Of a stretch of DNA of 64,000 nucleotides, positions 26,630-34,945 are shown piece after piece (positions within the stretch are counted from its first letter, which is position 1; every line of letters starts with the position of its first letter). Origin of the DNA: Anthropogastromicrobium sp052273485 (GTDB lineage Bacteria > Bacillota > Clostridia > Lachnospirales > Lachnospiraceae). The stretch spans positions 67,688 to 131,687 of the forward strand of contig DAVZID010000002.1 of the NCBI GenBank assembly GCA_052273485.1, written 5' to 3'. Both the position numbers and the translations under genes were made by a program. Under the pieces are notes generated by a model. The model was not told the DNA's origin, did not search any database, and saw only the letters and a program-made list of their open reading frames with translations.

Positions 26630-26878
26630 CAAGAAAGACAAAAAACAGCAAAAGATGAGGTAAAAATAGCAGGTAAAATGGAAAATAAAAAGTTTGAGTT
26701 GTGAAAAATATAATAAAAACAAGGAATAAAACTGCACAATATAGTTAAAAGGTCATAATTCGAAAGATTCGATAAAAAAGTGAGTAGAAACATTTGCCCA
26801 TTCGGTCTACTATATAGGCATCAGGTAAGGACGGGCTGAGGCGTGAACACCGTCTTTAAGAGAAAGGAGTATTTGATT
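26630..26878 (+). other. Upstream region of the solute-binding protein gene
   Basis: The gap of 345 bases between the ATPase and the binding-protein gene holds the ATPase terminator, an A-rich stretch, a small TCGAA-AGA-TTCGA palindrome (26760-26772), a likely -10 in TACTATATAG near 26810 without a convincing -35, and a GACGG/CCGTC hairpin near 26830-26855. No gene is seen. Confidence 0.4.
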
Positions 26879-28615
26879 ATGAGAAAGTTTGCAGCAATTT
26901 CCCTCGCAGGAATTATGGCATTTGGCGCTCTTCCGGTTATGGCGGATGAGACGAGCACAGAGGAAGCAAGCACAGAAGTAGCTACCGAGGCTGGCAGTGA
27001 GGCTGATAGTGAGGCCGCTTCTGATGGAGCTTCTGAGTCTTCTGAATCGACTCAGGTAGAGGACAACTGGGAACCATTCGCAGAGAACGTAACCTTACGA
27101 GTTCCAGTTTATGACAGAGGTGTTGAGGGTGTTCCGGATGTAACAAACAACTACTGGACACAGTGGATTCAGGAAAACTTTGGTGACAAGTACAACATTA
27201 CCGTTGAGTATGTTCCGATCACAAGAACGGATGTTATGACCAGCTATGCACTGCTTGCAGCAGATCAGAACCTGCCGACAATCTTAATGGAGTACGATTA
27301 TCCGAAGCTGTCCACATGGGTAAATGATGGATATTTAACTTCTTTTGATATGGACGCATTCAAGGAGGTCGCTCCAAACTACTACGCACGTATGGAGGCA
27401 GACGGACAGCTTCCTTACACAACAATCGGTGATGAGACTTATTTTGCACTGGCTTCTAATCCGAATTACAATATTAACTATACATGGCAGACGTTTGTTC
27501 GTATGGACTGGTTAAAGAAGGTTGGTTATGATCATGTTCCAACAAAGCGTGACGAGTATCTTGATGCAATGAAGAAGATTCAGGAGGCTGGTCTTTGTGA
27601 GCATCCAGGCGGTGGTACTATGATCACAGGTCTTGGCTCTGATCAGAACCATGCATATCGTGAGTATCCATTTAACGAGCTTGACTGGGCTATGTACGGT
27701 GACTACAACATCCCGGCACTTGGAACGGATGCAAACTACAATTTGTTAAAGAGAGCAAATGAAGATTTCAATTCTGGTATTACCGATCCAGAGTATTATC
27801 TGATTGATGGTGAGACTGCAAAGGCAAACTTCATCAACGGTGATGCGTATTCCTATGGCTGCTATATCAGTTCTGATATGCAGGTACTGACTTCCTTCTA
27901 TGAGTCAAATCCGGACGCAGAGTTGGCTATTTACCCAGTTGTTACTGAGGATGATACCGGATCCGACGGAATTACCGTTACTCCTGCTTACCGTTCCAAC
28001 AACCCATTTGGTATGATGGTTGGTTTCTCTTCTTCCGCAACCGATGATGAGTTAAAGGCAGCATGGATGTATCTGGAGTGGCTGTGCAACGACGATGTAC
28101 TCTTCACTATGCAGTATGGTGTTGAGGGTGAGAACTTCAATTACAACGAGGATGGTCTGCCAGTATCTGTAGCAGATTATGATGGAGATTACAAGCAGGG
28201 CTATAACAGCAATGGTGACTACTGGAGCTGTGAGACTGCATCGAAGGCAGCAGGTACCATCGAGGATGTTATCTATGCAACCACACCGCACAACCTGCCA
28301 CAGGATTTCACTCAGGATATCATCGACTTCTACTATGCAAGACAGGAAATCGCTGACAAGTATGCCGTTGCAGACTGCCTGTTTGCATCTTCTATGGATA
28401 ACACTTCTGAGTATCAGCAGACATTAGTTGAGCTGTACAAGGAAGCTCGTGATACCCTTACCATGTGCTCACCAGATGAGTTTGACGAGAAGTATCAGCA
28501 GTATACCGATGATTTCAATGATGCAGGATTTGCAGATATCACTGAAGAGCGTAAGGCTGCATTTGAGGATGGAAATACCACAAGACTTCCAGATGCTCAG
28601 AAGGCTGCTGAATAA
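26879..28615 (+). CDS. Extracellular solute-binding protein, secreted, orphan
   Basis: 578 residues from ATG 26879 (RBS AGAAAGGAG). A signal peptide MRKFAAISLAGIMAFGALPVMA is cleaved before DETSTEE; there is no lipobox cysteine, unlike most Gram-positive binding proteins. A Ser/Thr/Glu/Ala-rich linker of about 35 residues follows. The folded part fits family-1-like (LplA-type) sugar-binding proteins with many Tyr/Trp residues. No ABC permease or ATPase gene is adjacent, so the import partners must be elsewhere or the protein has another role. A terminator follows directly. Confidence 0.8.
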   Translation: MRKFAAISLAGIMAFGALPVMADETSTEEASTEVATEAGSEADSEAASDGASESSESTQVEDNWEPFAENVTLRVPVYDRGVEGVPDVTNNYWTQWIQENFGDKYNITVEYVPITRTDVMTSYALLAADQNLPTILMEYDYPKLSTWVNDGYLTSFDMDAFKEVAPNYYARMEADGQLPYTTIGDETYFALASNPNYNINYTWQTFVRMDWLKKVGYDHVPTKRDEYLDAMKKIQEAGLCEHPGGGTMITGLGSDQNHAYREYPFNELDWAMYGDYNIPALGTDANYNLLKRANEDFNSGITDPEYYLIDGETAKANFINGDAYSYGCYISSDMQVLTSFYESNPDAELAIYPVVTEDDTGSDGITVTPAYRSNNPFGMMVGFSSSATDDELKAAWMYLEWLCNDDVLFTMQYGVEGENFNYNEDGLPVSVADYDGDYKQGYNSNGDYWSCETASKAAGTIEDVIYATTPHNLPQDFTQDIIDFYYARQEIADKYAVADCLFASSMDNTSEYQQTLVELYKEARDTLTMCSPDEFDEKYQQYTDDFNDAGFADITEERKAAFEDGNTTRLPDAQKAAE

Positions 28616-28656
28616 TTTAGCTTTTTTCCTAAATAGTATAAATCTTCCTTAAATGA

Positions 28657-28697
28657 AGCCGTCGTACCCTGATTTGGGTACGGCGGCTTTCGTTTTG
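28657..28697 (+). terminator. Terminator of the solute-binding protein gene
   Basis: GCCGTCGTACCC pairs with GGGTACGGCGGC over 12 positions with a TGATTT loop and is followed by TTTCGTTTTG. Confidence 0.9.
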
Positions 28698-28704
28698 TAA
28701 ACAA

Positions 28705-28749
28705 AATAAAAAACAGCCTGCATATATGCATAGACATATATACAAGCTG
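28705..28749 (-). terminator. Terminator of cysK
   Basis: On the minus strand CAGCTTGTATATATG pairs with CATATATGCAGGCTG over 15 positions (two wobbles), followed by TTTTTTATTTTG. Confidence 0.9.
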
Positions 28750-28781
28750 CTTGAATTATTTAAGTGAAAAGGAAACTGAAC

Positions 28782-29711
28782 TTACAGATCGGTAAACAGT
28801 GGTGTGGAGAGATAGCGATCGCCGGTATCTGGAAGCAGGACAACGATTGTCTTGCCCTTTGACTCTGGGCGCTTTGCAACCTCAATGGCAGCCCACAGTG
28901 CAGCACCAGAGGAGATTCCTGTCAGAATACCTTCTTTCTTTCCTAAGTGCTTTCCGGTCGTAAAGGCATCATCATTTGATACAGTAATGATTTCATCGTA
29001 AATGGTGGTGTCGAGTACCTCAGGAACAAAGCCTGCGCCGATACCCTGAATCTTATGCGGACCTGCATTTCCAGTGGAAAGAACAGCGGAGGATGCTGGC
29101 TCTACGGCAACGATCTTTACGGATGGCTTCTTGGACTTTAAGTACTGGCCAACACCTGTGATGGTACCGCCTGTGCCGACACCGGCAACGAACACATCAA
29201 CAGCGCCCTCTGTATCTTCGTAGATCTCTGGGCCAGTTGTCTCAAAGTGTGCCTTTGGGTTTGCTGGATTGACGAACTGACCTGCGATAAAGCTGTTTGG
29301 ATAAAGCTTAGCAAGCTCATTGGCCTTTGCAATTGCACCAGGCATGCCCTTGGAGCCATCACTTAAAACAAGCTCTGCACCGTATGCCTTCATCAGCTGA
29401 CGGCGCTCAATGGACATCGTATCAGGCATAACGATGATCAGACGATATCCTCTGGCTGCGGCAACGCTTGCTAAACCGATTCCAGTGTTTCCGGAAGTTG
29501 GCTCAATGATTACAGTATCTGGCTTTAAAATTCCCTTCGCTTCAGCGTCATCAAGCATAGCCTTAGCAACACGATCTTTTACAGATCCGGCTGGGTTAAA
29601 ATACTCAAGCTTAGCGAGCAGTCTGGCCTGCAGGCCGAGTTCCTTTTCAATGTGAGTTAGTTCCAGCAGAGGGGTCTTTCCGATCAGCTGGTCAGCAGAT
29701 GTGTAAATCAT
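28782..29711 (-). CDS. cysK: Cysteine synthase (O-acetylserine sulfhydrylase)
   Basis: 309 residues from ATG 29711, which has GGAGG upstream on the minus strand. The PLP lysine is in NPAGSVKDR (near residue 45), the substrate loop is EPTSGNTGIGLA, and the phosphate-binding loop is GTGGTITGVG. It makes cysteine from O-acetylserine and sulfide. No cysE or sulfur-assimilation gene is adjacent. A minus-strand promoter lies at 29785-29813, and its leader can form an 11-bp GATTG-CTTTAC/GTAAAA-CAATC hairpin, possibly regulatory. Confidence 0.95.
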   Translation of the reverse strand: MIYTSADQLIGKTPLLELTHIEKELGLQARLLAKLEYFNPAGSVKDRVAKAMLDDAEAKGILKPDTVIIEPTSGNTGIGLASVAAARGYRLIIVMPDTMSIERRQLMKAYGAELVLSDGSKGMPGAIAKANELAKLYPNSFIAGQFVNPANPKAHFETTGPEIYEDTEGAVDVFVAGVGTGGTITGVGQYLKSKKPSVKIVAVEPASSAVLSTGNAGPHKIQGIGAGFVPEVLDTTIYDEIITVSNDDAFTTGKHLGKKEGILTGISSGAALWAAIEVAKRPESKGKTIVVLLPDTGDRYLSTPLFTDL

Positions 29712-29784
29712 GGCAGTATCCTCCTTAAAATCACCTATTTTCGATTGTTTTACACTACCGAAGTAAAGCAATCAAGTTACGGGA

Positions 29785-29813
29785 ATTATAACATTATTAA
29801 CCTACCTTGTCAA
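29785..29813 (-). promoter_or_regulatory. Promoter of cysK
   Basis: Minus-strand TTGACA (29813-29808), 17 bases, TATAAT (29790-29785): a perfect consensus sigma-A promoter 74 bases upstream of the start. Between it and 30130 the sequence is very AT-rich; a plus-strand TTGACA (29943-29948) with TAACGT (29966-29971) at 17 bases could drive the next genes. Confidence 0.85.
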
Positions 29814-30129
29814 TAGGTTTATTGAGAGCTTGAAGAAGTTTAAATAAACATTTAATTACCTGTTTTTTTAATCATTATATATTAAGCTTGTGATCGAAAA
29901 ATCAGATATTTATACATAAAATAGTGATATTAATAAAAAATGTTGACAATATTTATATGTTATGATAACGTATAAATACAAAAGATATAGTGCAATAAAA
30001 AAGATGTGATAATATTGTGTGTTATAATTTTGATTATAGATAATATGCAGAAATGACAAGTTTTGAGAGGATTAATACTATCAAAACTTCGGGGTGAAGC
30101 TAGAATTTGGAGAAGGAGGAAAAGTGTAT

Positions 30130-30252
30130 ATGAAAAAAATATTATTGAGTATATTTATAATGGTAGTTTTAATTAGAAGTAATAGTATATTTGCAGATGA
30201 AATTAAGAACCTTACGTGGGAAGATATTTTACTTGAGTTTGGTAGGGGGTGA
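30130..30252 (+). CDS. Short secreted peptide of unknown function (40 residues)
   Basis: ATG 30130 is preceded by AAGGAGG. The peptide is almost entirely a signal sequence (MKKILLSIFIMVVLIRSNSIFA) followed by DEIKNLTWEDILLEFGRG. It ends four bases before the start of the next gene, with which it is surely cotranscribed. It may be a true small secreted peptide or the surviving 5' end of a larger secreted protein. Base composition is far more AT-rich than the neighbouring genes. I do not recognise it. Confidence 0.5.
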   Translation: MKKILLSIFIMVVLIRSNSIFADEIKNLTWEDILLEFGRG

Positions 30253-30256
30253 AAGT

Positions 30257-31258
30257 ATGACAAAATGGGTTGAAATATTAGCGAGTTTGATATGTACAGT
30301 AGTGATTTTATTAGTAGATGTTCCTGTGTTGGCCAATACGAATCAAGATATTTTTAGCATACAATCAGCAATGGAATATTTATTGGTACAGGATGTAAGT
30401 GATAACGTGAAAATCAGCTTTCAAATGGATGGTAAGGTAGAGAGTATTGGAGAGCTAATGGAAGTAGGTACTCGGCTGTCTGATCAAATTTCGCAGTTAC
30501 TTTTAAAAGAAGGAAAAGAATTGTATCAGTCTAGTGGGTATCCATATACAGATGGTGGATTTTGGTTGAACTATTGGTATGATGAGAGTCTCGGAAAATG
30601 TATTGTGTGTGTGCTTAATCCGACAGAAAATAAACTTACTGTAGAGATTTTTCAGCAAAATTATGAGGATTTTTCAATTGACTGGTGTAAAATTCCTTTT
30701 GGACTTTCTTATGGAAATGACCGCGGACAAATTGAAGCAGCAATAAAAAATATGCCATATTATTACTACGAAGAGAATCCTGATACGATATATGAGGATA
30801 GCAGATATATTATTTTAGCGCCAGGTATAGATCAGATAGAATATATACAGTTGAATGCAACATCATATTTATTAATGCAAAATATGAAGATTCAGGCTGA
30901 CGAGGAAGTAATTATTCCTATTTCTAATTATTTATATCAAGCAATCTATTATATGAAAGATACTAATGACACTGTGGCTCAAAAGAACGAAGTGGCAAAA
31001 ATACTGGCTCAGCAGTGGGATGGAAACTGGACAGATGGTTATGAAAGAGGAAACTGGCAGTATTATATGTCAACAACAGAATATCTTGGGGATGATCCAT
31101 TGCTTGAGACAGAGTTTTGGGGACAGTGGGGACGAGAATTTTCTTTATACTGTAGCGTTAGTGTAGGAGAGACAATGGTAAGTGGTCACTCTATTGTGAA
31201 ATACAATGGCAAAGGAGTCATGCCGATTGAATTGTTGCAGTCATGGCATGTAAAATAA
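30257..31258 (+). CDS. Secreted protein of unknown function
   Basis: 333 residues from ATG 30257, with AGGGGGTGAAAG upstream. A signal peptide (about residues 1-28, ending PVLANT) precedes an acidic soluble protein rich in Tyr, Asn and Ile, without Cys-based lipobox or recognised motif. Repeated patterns such as YYYEENPDTIYEDSRYIILAPG suggest a beta-rich extracellular domain. The codon and base usage is AT-rich compared with both flanks, suggesting acquisition from outside. No family recognised. Confidence 0.6.
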   Translation: MTKWVEILASLICTVVILLVDVPVLANTNQDIFSIQSAMEYLLVQDVSDNVKISFQMDGKVESIGELMEVGTRLSDQISQLLLKEGKELYQSSGYPYTDGGFWLNYWYDESLGKCIVCVLNPTENKLTVEIFQQNYEDFSIDWCKIPFGLSYGNDRGQIEAAIKNMPYYYYEENPDTIYEDSRYIILAPGIDQIEYIQLNATSYLLMQNMKIQADEEVIIPISNYLYQAIYYMKDTNDTVAQKNEVAKILAQQWDGNWTDGYERGNWQYYMSTTEYLGDDPLLETEFWGQWGREFSLYCSVSVGETMVSGHSIVKYNGKGVMPIELLQSWHVK

Positions 31259-31340
31259 GTGGATCGCTGACGAATGTACTGGTCAAGCTTTTTTGTAACA
31301 CTTTGTTCGATAAATACCTACTTGTAACGAGCCTCCATTG

Positions 31341-31499
31341 GTGTTAAATAATAAGCCCTTTACCCCTACTGACTATGAGGAATTGATGAACCCTCAGAAT
31401 CATGTAGAGCGTGTTGTCCTGAATGAGAACAATGTGTTACAAATTTATTATACCACTACAATAGCAGAAAAAAGGTGTAAATTCCATTTTGTGGAATGA
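31341..31499 (+). pseudogene. Possible gene remnant (about 52 codons)
   Basis: An open stretch from GTG 31341 to TGA 31499 reads protein-like (TPTDYEELMNPQNHVERVVL and NNVLQIYYTTT) but has no ribosome binding site and is closed upstream by a stop. It probably is a decayed fragment of a larger gene within the 450-base gap after the secreted protein gene. Family not recognised. Confidence 0.25.
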
Positions 31500-31576
31500 A
31501 ATGCAAAAATACGGAGTGAAAATATAAGTTTGTCAGAAGATTGTATATTAATGAGAAAAAAGAATCAATAACAGCA

Positions 31577-31629
31577 TTGACGCTTCTAACAAAATAAGGT
31601 AAACTTAACACAAGTTAGAAAAGCCTAAC
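31577..31629 (+). promoter_or_regulatory. Promoter and inverted repeat before the DUF2325 gene
   Basis: TTGACG (31577-31582), 17 bases, TAAACT (31600-31605). Just downstream, GTTAG (31614-31618) and CTAAC (31625-31629) form an inverted repeat with a 6-base spacer; the block GTTAGAAAAGCCTAAC has some likeness to DtxR-type metal-regulator sites, a weak inference. Confidence 0.45.
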
Positions 31630-31711
31630 ATACAAGAACAGTAGGTTATTAGTTATCAATAGAGTTTATCGTTTAAATCAAAGCAATTTGTATTTTGAAA
31701 GGAGTGTTTTC

Positions 31712-31993
31712 ATGAGTGTTGTTATTGTAGGCGGACATGACCGCATGGTAAGTCAGTATAAGAAAATATGTAAGGATTTCAAATGTAAGGCAAAGGTGTT
31801 TACACAGATGTCTGCAAATTTGAGTGGTCAGATCGGAAGACCAGATCTGGTGATTCTATTTACCAATACGGTTTCTCATAAAATGGTTCACTGTGCAGTG
31901 ACCGAGGCAGAAAAATGCAATGCCAGCATTGTTCGCTGTCATACCAGCAGCCAGAACGCACTGACTGAGATCCTTCAGAGAGAGGTTGGCTGA
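31712..31993 (+). CDS. DUF2325 domain protein
   Basis: 93 residues from ATG 31712 (RBS GAAAGGAG). The opening VVIVGGHDRMVSQYKKIC and the later DLVILFTNTVSHKMVH, then CNASIVRCHTSS match the DUF2325 family, a Rossmann-like small protein of unknown function. Cys/His residues (CKDFKC, CNASIVRCH) could bind metal. It stands 133 bases before a MATE transporter gene and has its own promoter. Confidence 0.8.
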   Translation: MSVVIVGGHDRMVSQYKKICKDFKCKAKVFTQMSANLSGQIGRPDLVILFTNTVSHKMVHCAVTEAEKCNASIVRCHTSSQNALTEILQREVG

Positions 31994-32126
31994 AAATCGA
32001 AAGATGTACAATTTGCAAAAAATTTGTAGAATCTTTGAAAGATGTGTTTGAAATAGAAAACTGTCTTGTAATTTCTTCTTTGTGGTGTTACGATAAATTT
32101 GATAACCACAGGAGGCAGATAACAGT

Positions 32127-33500
32127 ATGAAAAATATTTTTTACGATAAGAGTAAAATTGATTATGGGAATTTGTTGTTTCCGCGGCGTGCGCTGTGGAT
32201 GCTGCTGATTCCCTTAATTATTGAGCAGATGTTAAACTCTTTGATGGGAATGGTTGATACGCTTATGGTCAGCCGTGTCGGAGCAGAGGCGATTTCAGCC
32301 GTTTCGCTTGTAGATTCGATAAACAACCTGGTACTTCAGGTATTTGCGGCGATGGCAGCAGGTGCGGCAATCATATGCTCACAATATTTGGGACGAAAAG
32401 ATGAGAAGGGCTGCAATGAAGCAGCCAGACAGATTGTTTTGACGGTAGTGGTGATTTCCTCTGTTATTATGATTATTGGCGTGGGCTTTCGCAAGCCATT
32501 ACTTCGTTTGATTTTTGGAAGCGTTGAAGATGCCGTTATGGACAACGCACAGGTTTACTTTTTGATCACGGCGCTTTCCTATCCATTTATTGCATTGTTT
32601 CAGGCAGGAGCTGCATTTTATCGTGCCTGTGGCAATTCAAAGTTTACAATGAAGACTGCGCTGATTGCAAACGTGGCAAACATTGTCGGTAACACGCTAT
32701 TTATCTTTATTTTCCAGATGGGTGCAGCAGGCGCCGCTGTTTCTACACTGATCTCCCGAGCACTGTGCGCATTTGTTGTGTTTTATGGACTGCGAAAGCC
32801 GGGCTATGCGATTCAGCTTACAAATTATTTCTCCATTCGCCCAGATTTCAATTTGATTGTAAAGATTCTTGCGATCGGTGTTCCATCTGGTATCGAAAAT
32901 GGAATGTTCCAGTTTGGTAAGCTTGCGATTCAGTCTACCGTATCCTCACTTGGAACCGCAGCGATCGCAGCACAGGCGATGACGATCATCTTCGAGAATG
33001 TAAATGGAATGGCGGCCGTTGGTATCGGTATCGGACTGATGACCGTTGTTGGTCAGAGCATCGGTGCAGGGCGGCAGGAAGAGGCAAAATATTACATAGT
33101 GAAGCTTGCCGGTTATGCAGAGATTGCGATGATTATAAGCTGTATCCTTGTTTATCTGGCAGCAAGACCAGTCACAATTTTAGCAGGTATGAGCGCAGAG
33201 AGTACCGCCATGTGTATGCAGATGATTCTTGCCATTACCATTGTAAAGCCGATTCTCTGGGTGCCATCCTTTACGCCACCGAACGGACTTCGTGCGGCAG
33301 GTGATGTGCGTTTCTCGATGATTACCGCAACACTGACAATGTGGCTGTGCCGTGTCGCACTTTCCATCTTTTTAATGCGTGTGGTAAAGACTGGACCGAT
33401 CGGTGTCTGGTACGGAATGTTCGCAGACTGGGGTGTAAGAGGCGTCATCTTTACGATCCGTTTTGTCAGAGGAAAGTGGCTTAGATTTAAGGTTATTTAA
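32127..33500 (+). CDS. MATE-family efflux transporter
   Basis: 457 residues with twelve predicted membrane helices and the MATE repeats: PLIIEQMLNSLMGMVDTLMVSRVG at the start and PSGIENGMFQFGKLAIQSTVSS at the start of the second half. MATE proteins export drugs or metabolites using Na+ or H+ gradients. RBS AGGAGG precedes ATG. The last 129 bases overlap the 3' end of a gene on the opposite strand. Substrate unknown. Confidence 0.92.
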   Translation: MKNIFYDKSKIDYGNLLFPRRALWMLLIPLIIEQMLNSLMGMVDTLMVSRVGAEAISAVSLVDSINNLVLQVFAAMAAGAAIICSQYLGRKDEKGCNEAARQIVLTVVVISSVIMIIGVGFRKPLLRLIFGSVEDAVMDNAQVYFLITALSYPFIALFQAGAAFYRACGNSKFTMKTALIANVANIVGNTLFIFIFQMGAAGAAVSTLISRALCAFVVFYGLRKPGYAIQLTNYFSIRPDFNLIVKILAIGVPSGIENGMFQFGKLAIQSTVSSLGTAAIAAQAMTIIFENVNGMAAVGIGIGLMTVVGQSIGAGRQEEAKYYIVKLAGYAEIAMIISCILVYLAARPVTILAGMSAESTAMCMQMILAITIVKPILWVPSFTPPNGLRAAGDVRFSMITATLTMWLCRVALSIFLMRVVKTGPIGVWYGMFADWGVRGVIFTIRFVRGKWLRFKVI

Positions 33501-33875
33501 GACGACAATTCGCTCAAAAATAAGCCCTGCAACAAACCAAAATGGTGCAAAGTCGAGCCGAATCAGCCCGTTGACATTTGTGGGATCGCCAGTATAATCC
33601 CACGGGCAGATGCCGAGTGCGCGAAGAAATGAGCCCGATGCATATTCGGCAATATAAATGCAAATGGTGTAGATTAAGCCGCGCAGTACAATTGGTTTGC
33701 TGCGAAGCTTGCGCCAGATCGGGCCAATCAGGGCAGCAGAGCCGTAGATTGGAAACATTAGAATAGAAGAATGGCCAGTCATGCTGTAGTCGTGCGCAAA
33801 AAGAGCGCCCATTCCGGTGAAGAAGATTTCAATGAAAAGACCAGCAAGGCCGCAGCGGATGAAGTTTTGTCTCAT
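33372..33875 (-). CDS. Small membrane protein, putative ABC-transporter type IV (CmpB-like)
   Basis: 167 residues with about four hydrophobic helices and the block GICPWDYTGDPTNVNGLIRLDFAPFWFVAGLIFE, typical of the PF06541 'putative ABC-transporter type IV' group. The last 45 residues are polar and are encoded antisense to the MATE gene's 3' end, so the tail may be a neutral extension. RBS AAAGGAA precedes ATG on the minus strand. Function unknown. Confidence 0.75.
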   Translation of the reverse strand: MRQNFIRCGLAGLFIEIFFTGMGALFAHDYSMTGHSSILMFPIYGSAALIGPIWRKLRSKPIVLRGLIYTICIYIAEYASGSFLRALGICPWDYTGDPTNVNGLIRLDFAPFWFVAGLIFERIVVLNNLKSKPLSSDKTDRKDDASYTPVCEHSVPDTDRSSLYHTH

Positions 33876-33920
33876 AGGGTGGGTTCCTTTCGTAGAAGTA
33901 CAGTATGTTTAGCGGTATGG

Positions 33921-34002
33921 AGTTCACGGGCAGGTCGGTTCGACGTTTTGCCTCGTAAAAGCAATTCGTCTCACCGCTAATTCAGGTTATGCCCCGTGAA
34001 CT
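33921..34002 (-). repeat. Dispersed intergenic element, short copy R5
   Basis: On the minus strand CGG-TGA-GACG (33976-33967) pairs with CGTC-GAA-CCG (33945-33936), enclosing TTGC-TTTTACGAG-GCAA, which itself forms a hairpin. An outer stem AGTTCACGGG(CA) / (TG)CCCCGTGAACT (33921-33932 with 33990-34002) closes the copy. The GGTGAGACGAATTGCTTTTA stretch matches R3 almost exactly. The inner GCGGAA hairpin block is absent. It lies between two divergent genes. Confidence 0.75.
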
Positions 34003-34125
34003 ATATTTAGAATCTCCCAAAAGGTGACAAAATAAACGCGCAGCGCCGATACAAGTACAGGAAATAAAAGACAACAAACTGATAAAAAGTAACAGGAAGA
34101 AATGAAATAGGAAAGGATAGAATAA

Positions 34126-34905
34126 ATGATGCAGATTGATATCAATGAACTCATCGAGCTGGTAAAAAGCGTAAAGCCCATGTTTTTCAATCACACAGAG
34201 GCAGAACATGTCACAGTGAAAGGCCGCGCGGATTTCGTGACACAGGTAGATATCCGTGTGCAGGAATATATGCGAAATGAGCTGTCAAAGCGCTGGCCGG
34301 ATATACAGTTTATGGGTGAAGAAAAAGACAACAGCGACATTGATTTTAACGGTGCAGTCTGGATTCTCGATCCGGTAGACGGCACAACAAACCTGATTCA
34401 TGACTTTAAGGACAGTGCATTGTCTTTAGGCTTATGCGAACAGGGGCAGGTGACGCTAGGCGTGATCTATCAGCCGTTTCTGGAGGAGGTTTTCTGGGCA
34501 CAGAAGGGCAAAGGTGCATTCTGCAACGGAAAGCCGATTCATGTAAGTGACGCACAGAAACTGGAAGACAGCTTGATTACCGTGGGAACCAGCCCGTATC
34601 ACCGCGATCTCACAGAGGAAAATTTTGCAGCAATCCGTCGCATTTATGACCGCTGTGTGGACATTCGCCGTATGGGAGCTGCATCTGTTGATCTGGCATA
34701 TGTTGCCTGCGGCCGCGTCGAGGCGTACTTCGAGCGAAATTTAAAGCCGTGGGATTTCGCGGCAGGAAAGATTATTGTCGAGGAAGCTGGCGGCCGCGTG
34801 ATTGATATGGAAGGCAATAATGCAAACGTTATGGCACCGTCTGACATTATAGCGGGAAATGGTTATATCGAAGAAGTCATAAAAAAGTTGCTGATTGAAC
34901 GATGA
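34126..34905 (+). CDS. Inositol monophosphatase family protein
   Basis: 259 residues. Mg2+ motif A is FMGEEKD with WILDPVDGTTNLIHDF (residues about 64-97), and motif B is PWDFAAGKIIVEEAGGRV (about 208-225). The family hydrolyses inositol phosphates or related sugar phosphates (SuhB type) or 3'-phosphoadenosine compounds. RBS GGAAAGGAT precedes ATG. The gene stands alone between dispersed element R5 and the motif-array region. Confidence 0.92.
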   Translation: MMQIDINELIELVKSVKPMFFNHTEAEHVTVKGRADFVTQVDIRVQEYMRNELSKRWPDIQFMGEEKDNSDIDFNGAVWILDPVDGTTNLIHDFKDSALSLGLCEQGQVTLGVIYQPFLEEVFWAQKGKGAFCNGKPIHVSDAQKLEDSLITVGTSPYHRDLTEENFAAIRRIYDRCVDIRRMGAASVDLAYVACGRVEAYFERNLKPWDFAAGKIIVEEAGGRVIDMEGNNANVMAPSDIIAGNGYIEEVIKKLLIER

Positions 34906-34910
34906 ATTCA

Positions 34911-34939
34911 ATGACAAACTGTAAAAAGTGTGCTATGAT
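34911..34939 (+). promoter_or_regulatory. Promoter of the motif-array transcript
   Basis: ATGACA (34911-34916; one mismatch to TTGACA), exactly 17 bases, TATGAT (34934-34939). It begins six bases after the stop of the phosphatase gene and points into the non-coding array. Confidence 0.6.
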
Positions 34940-34945
34940 AGTTTT

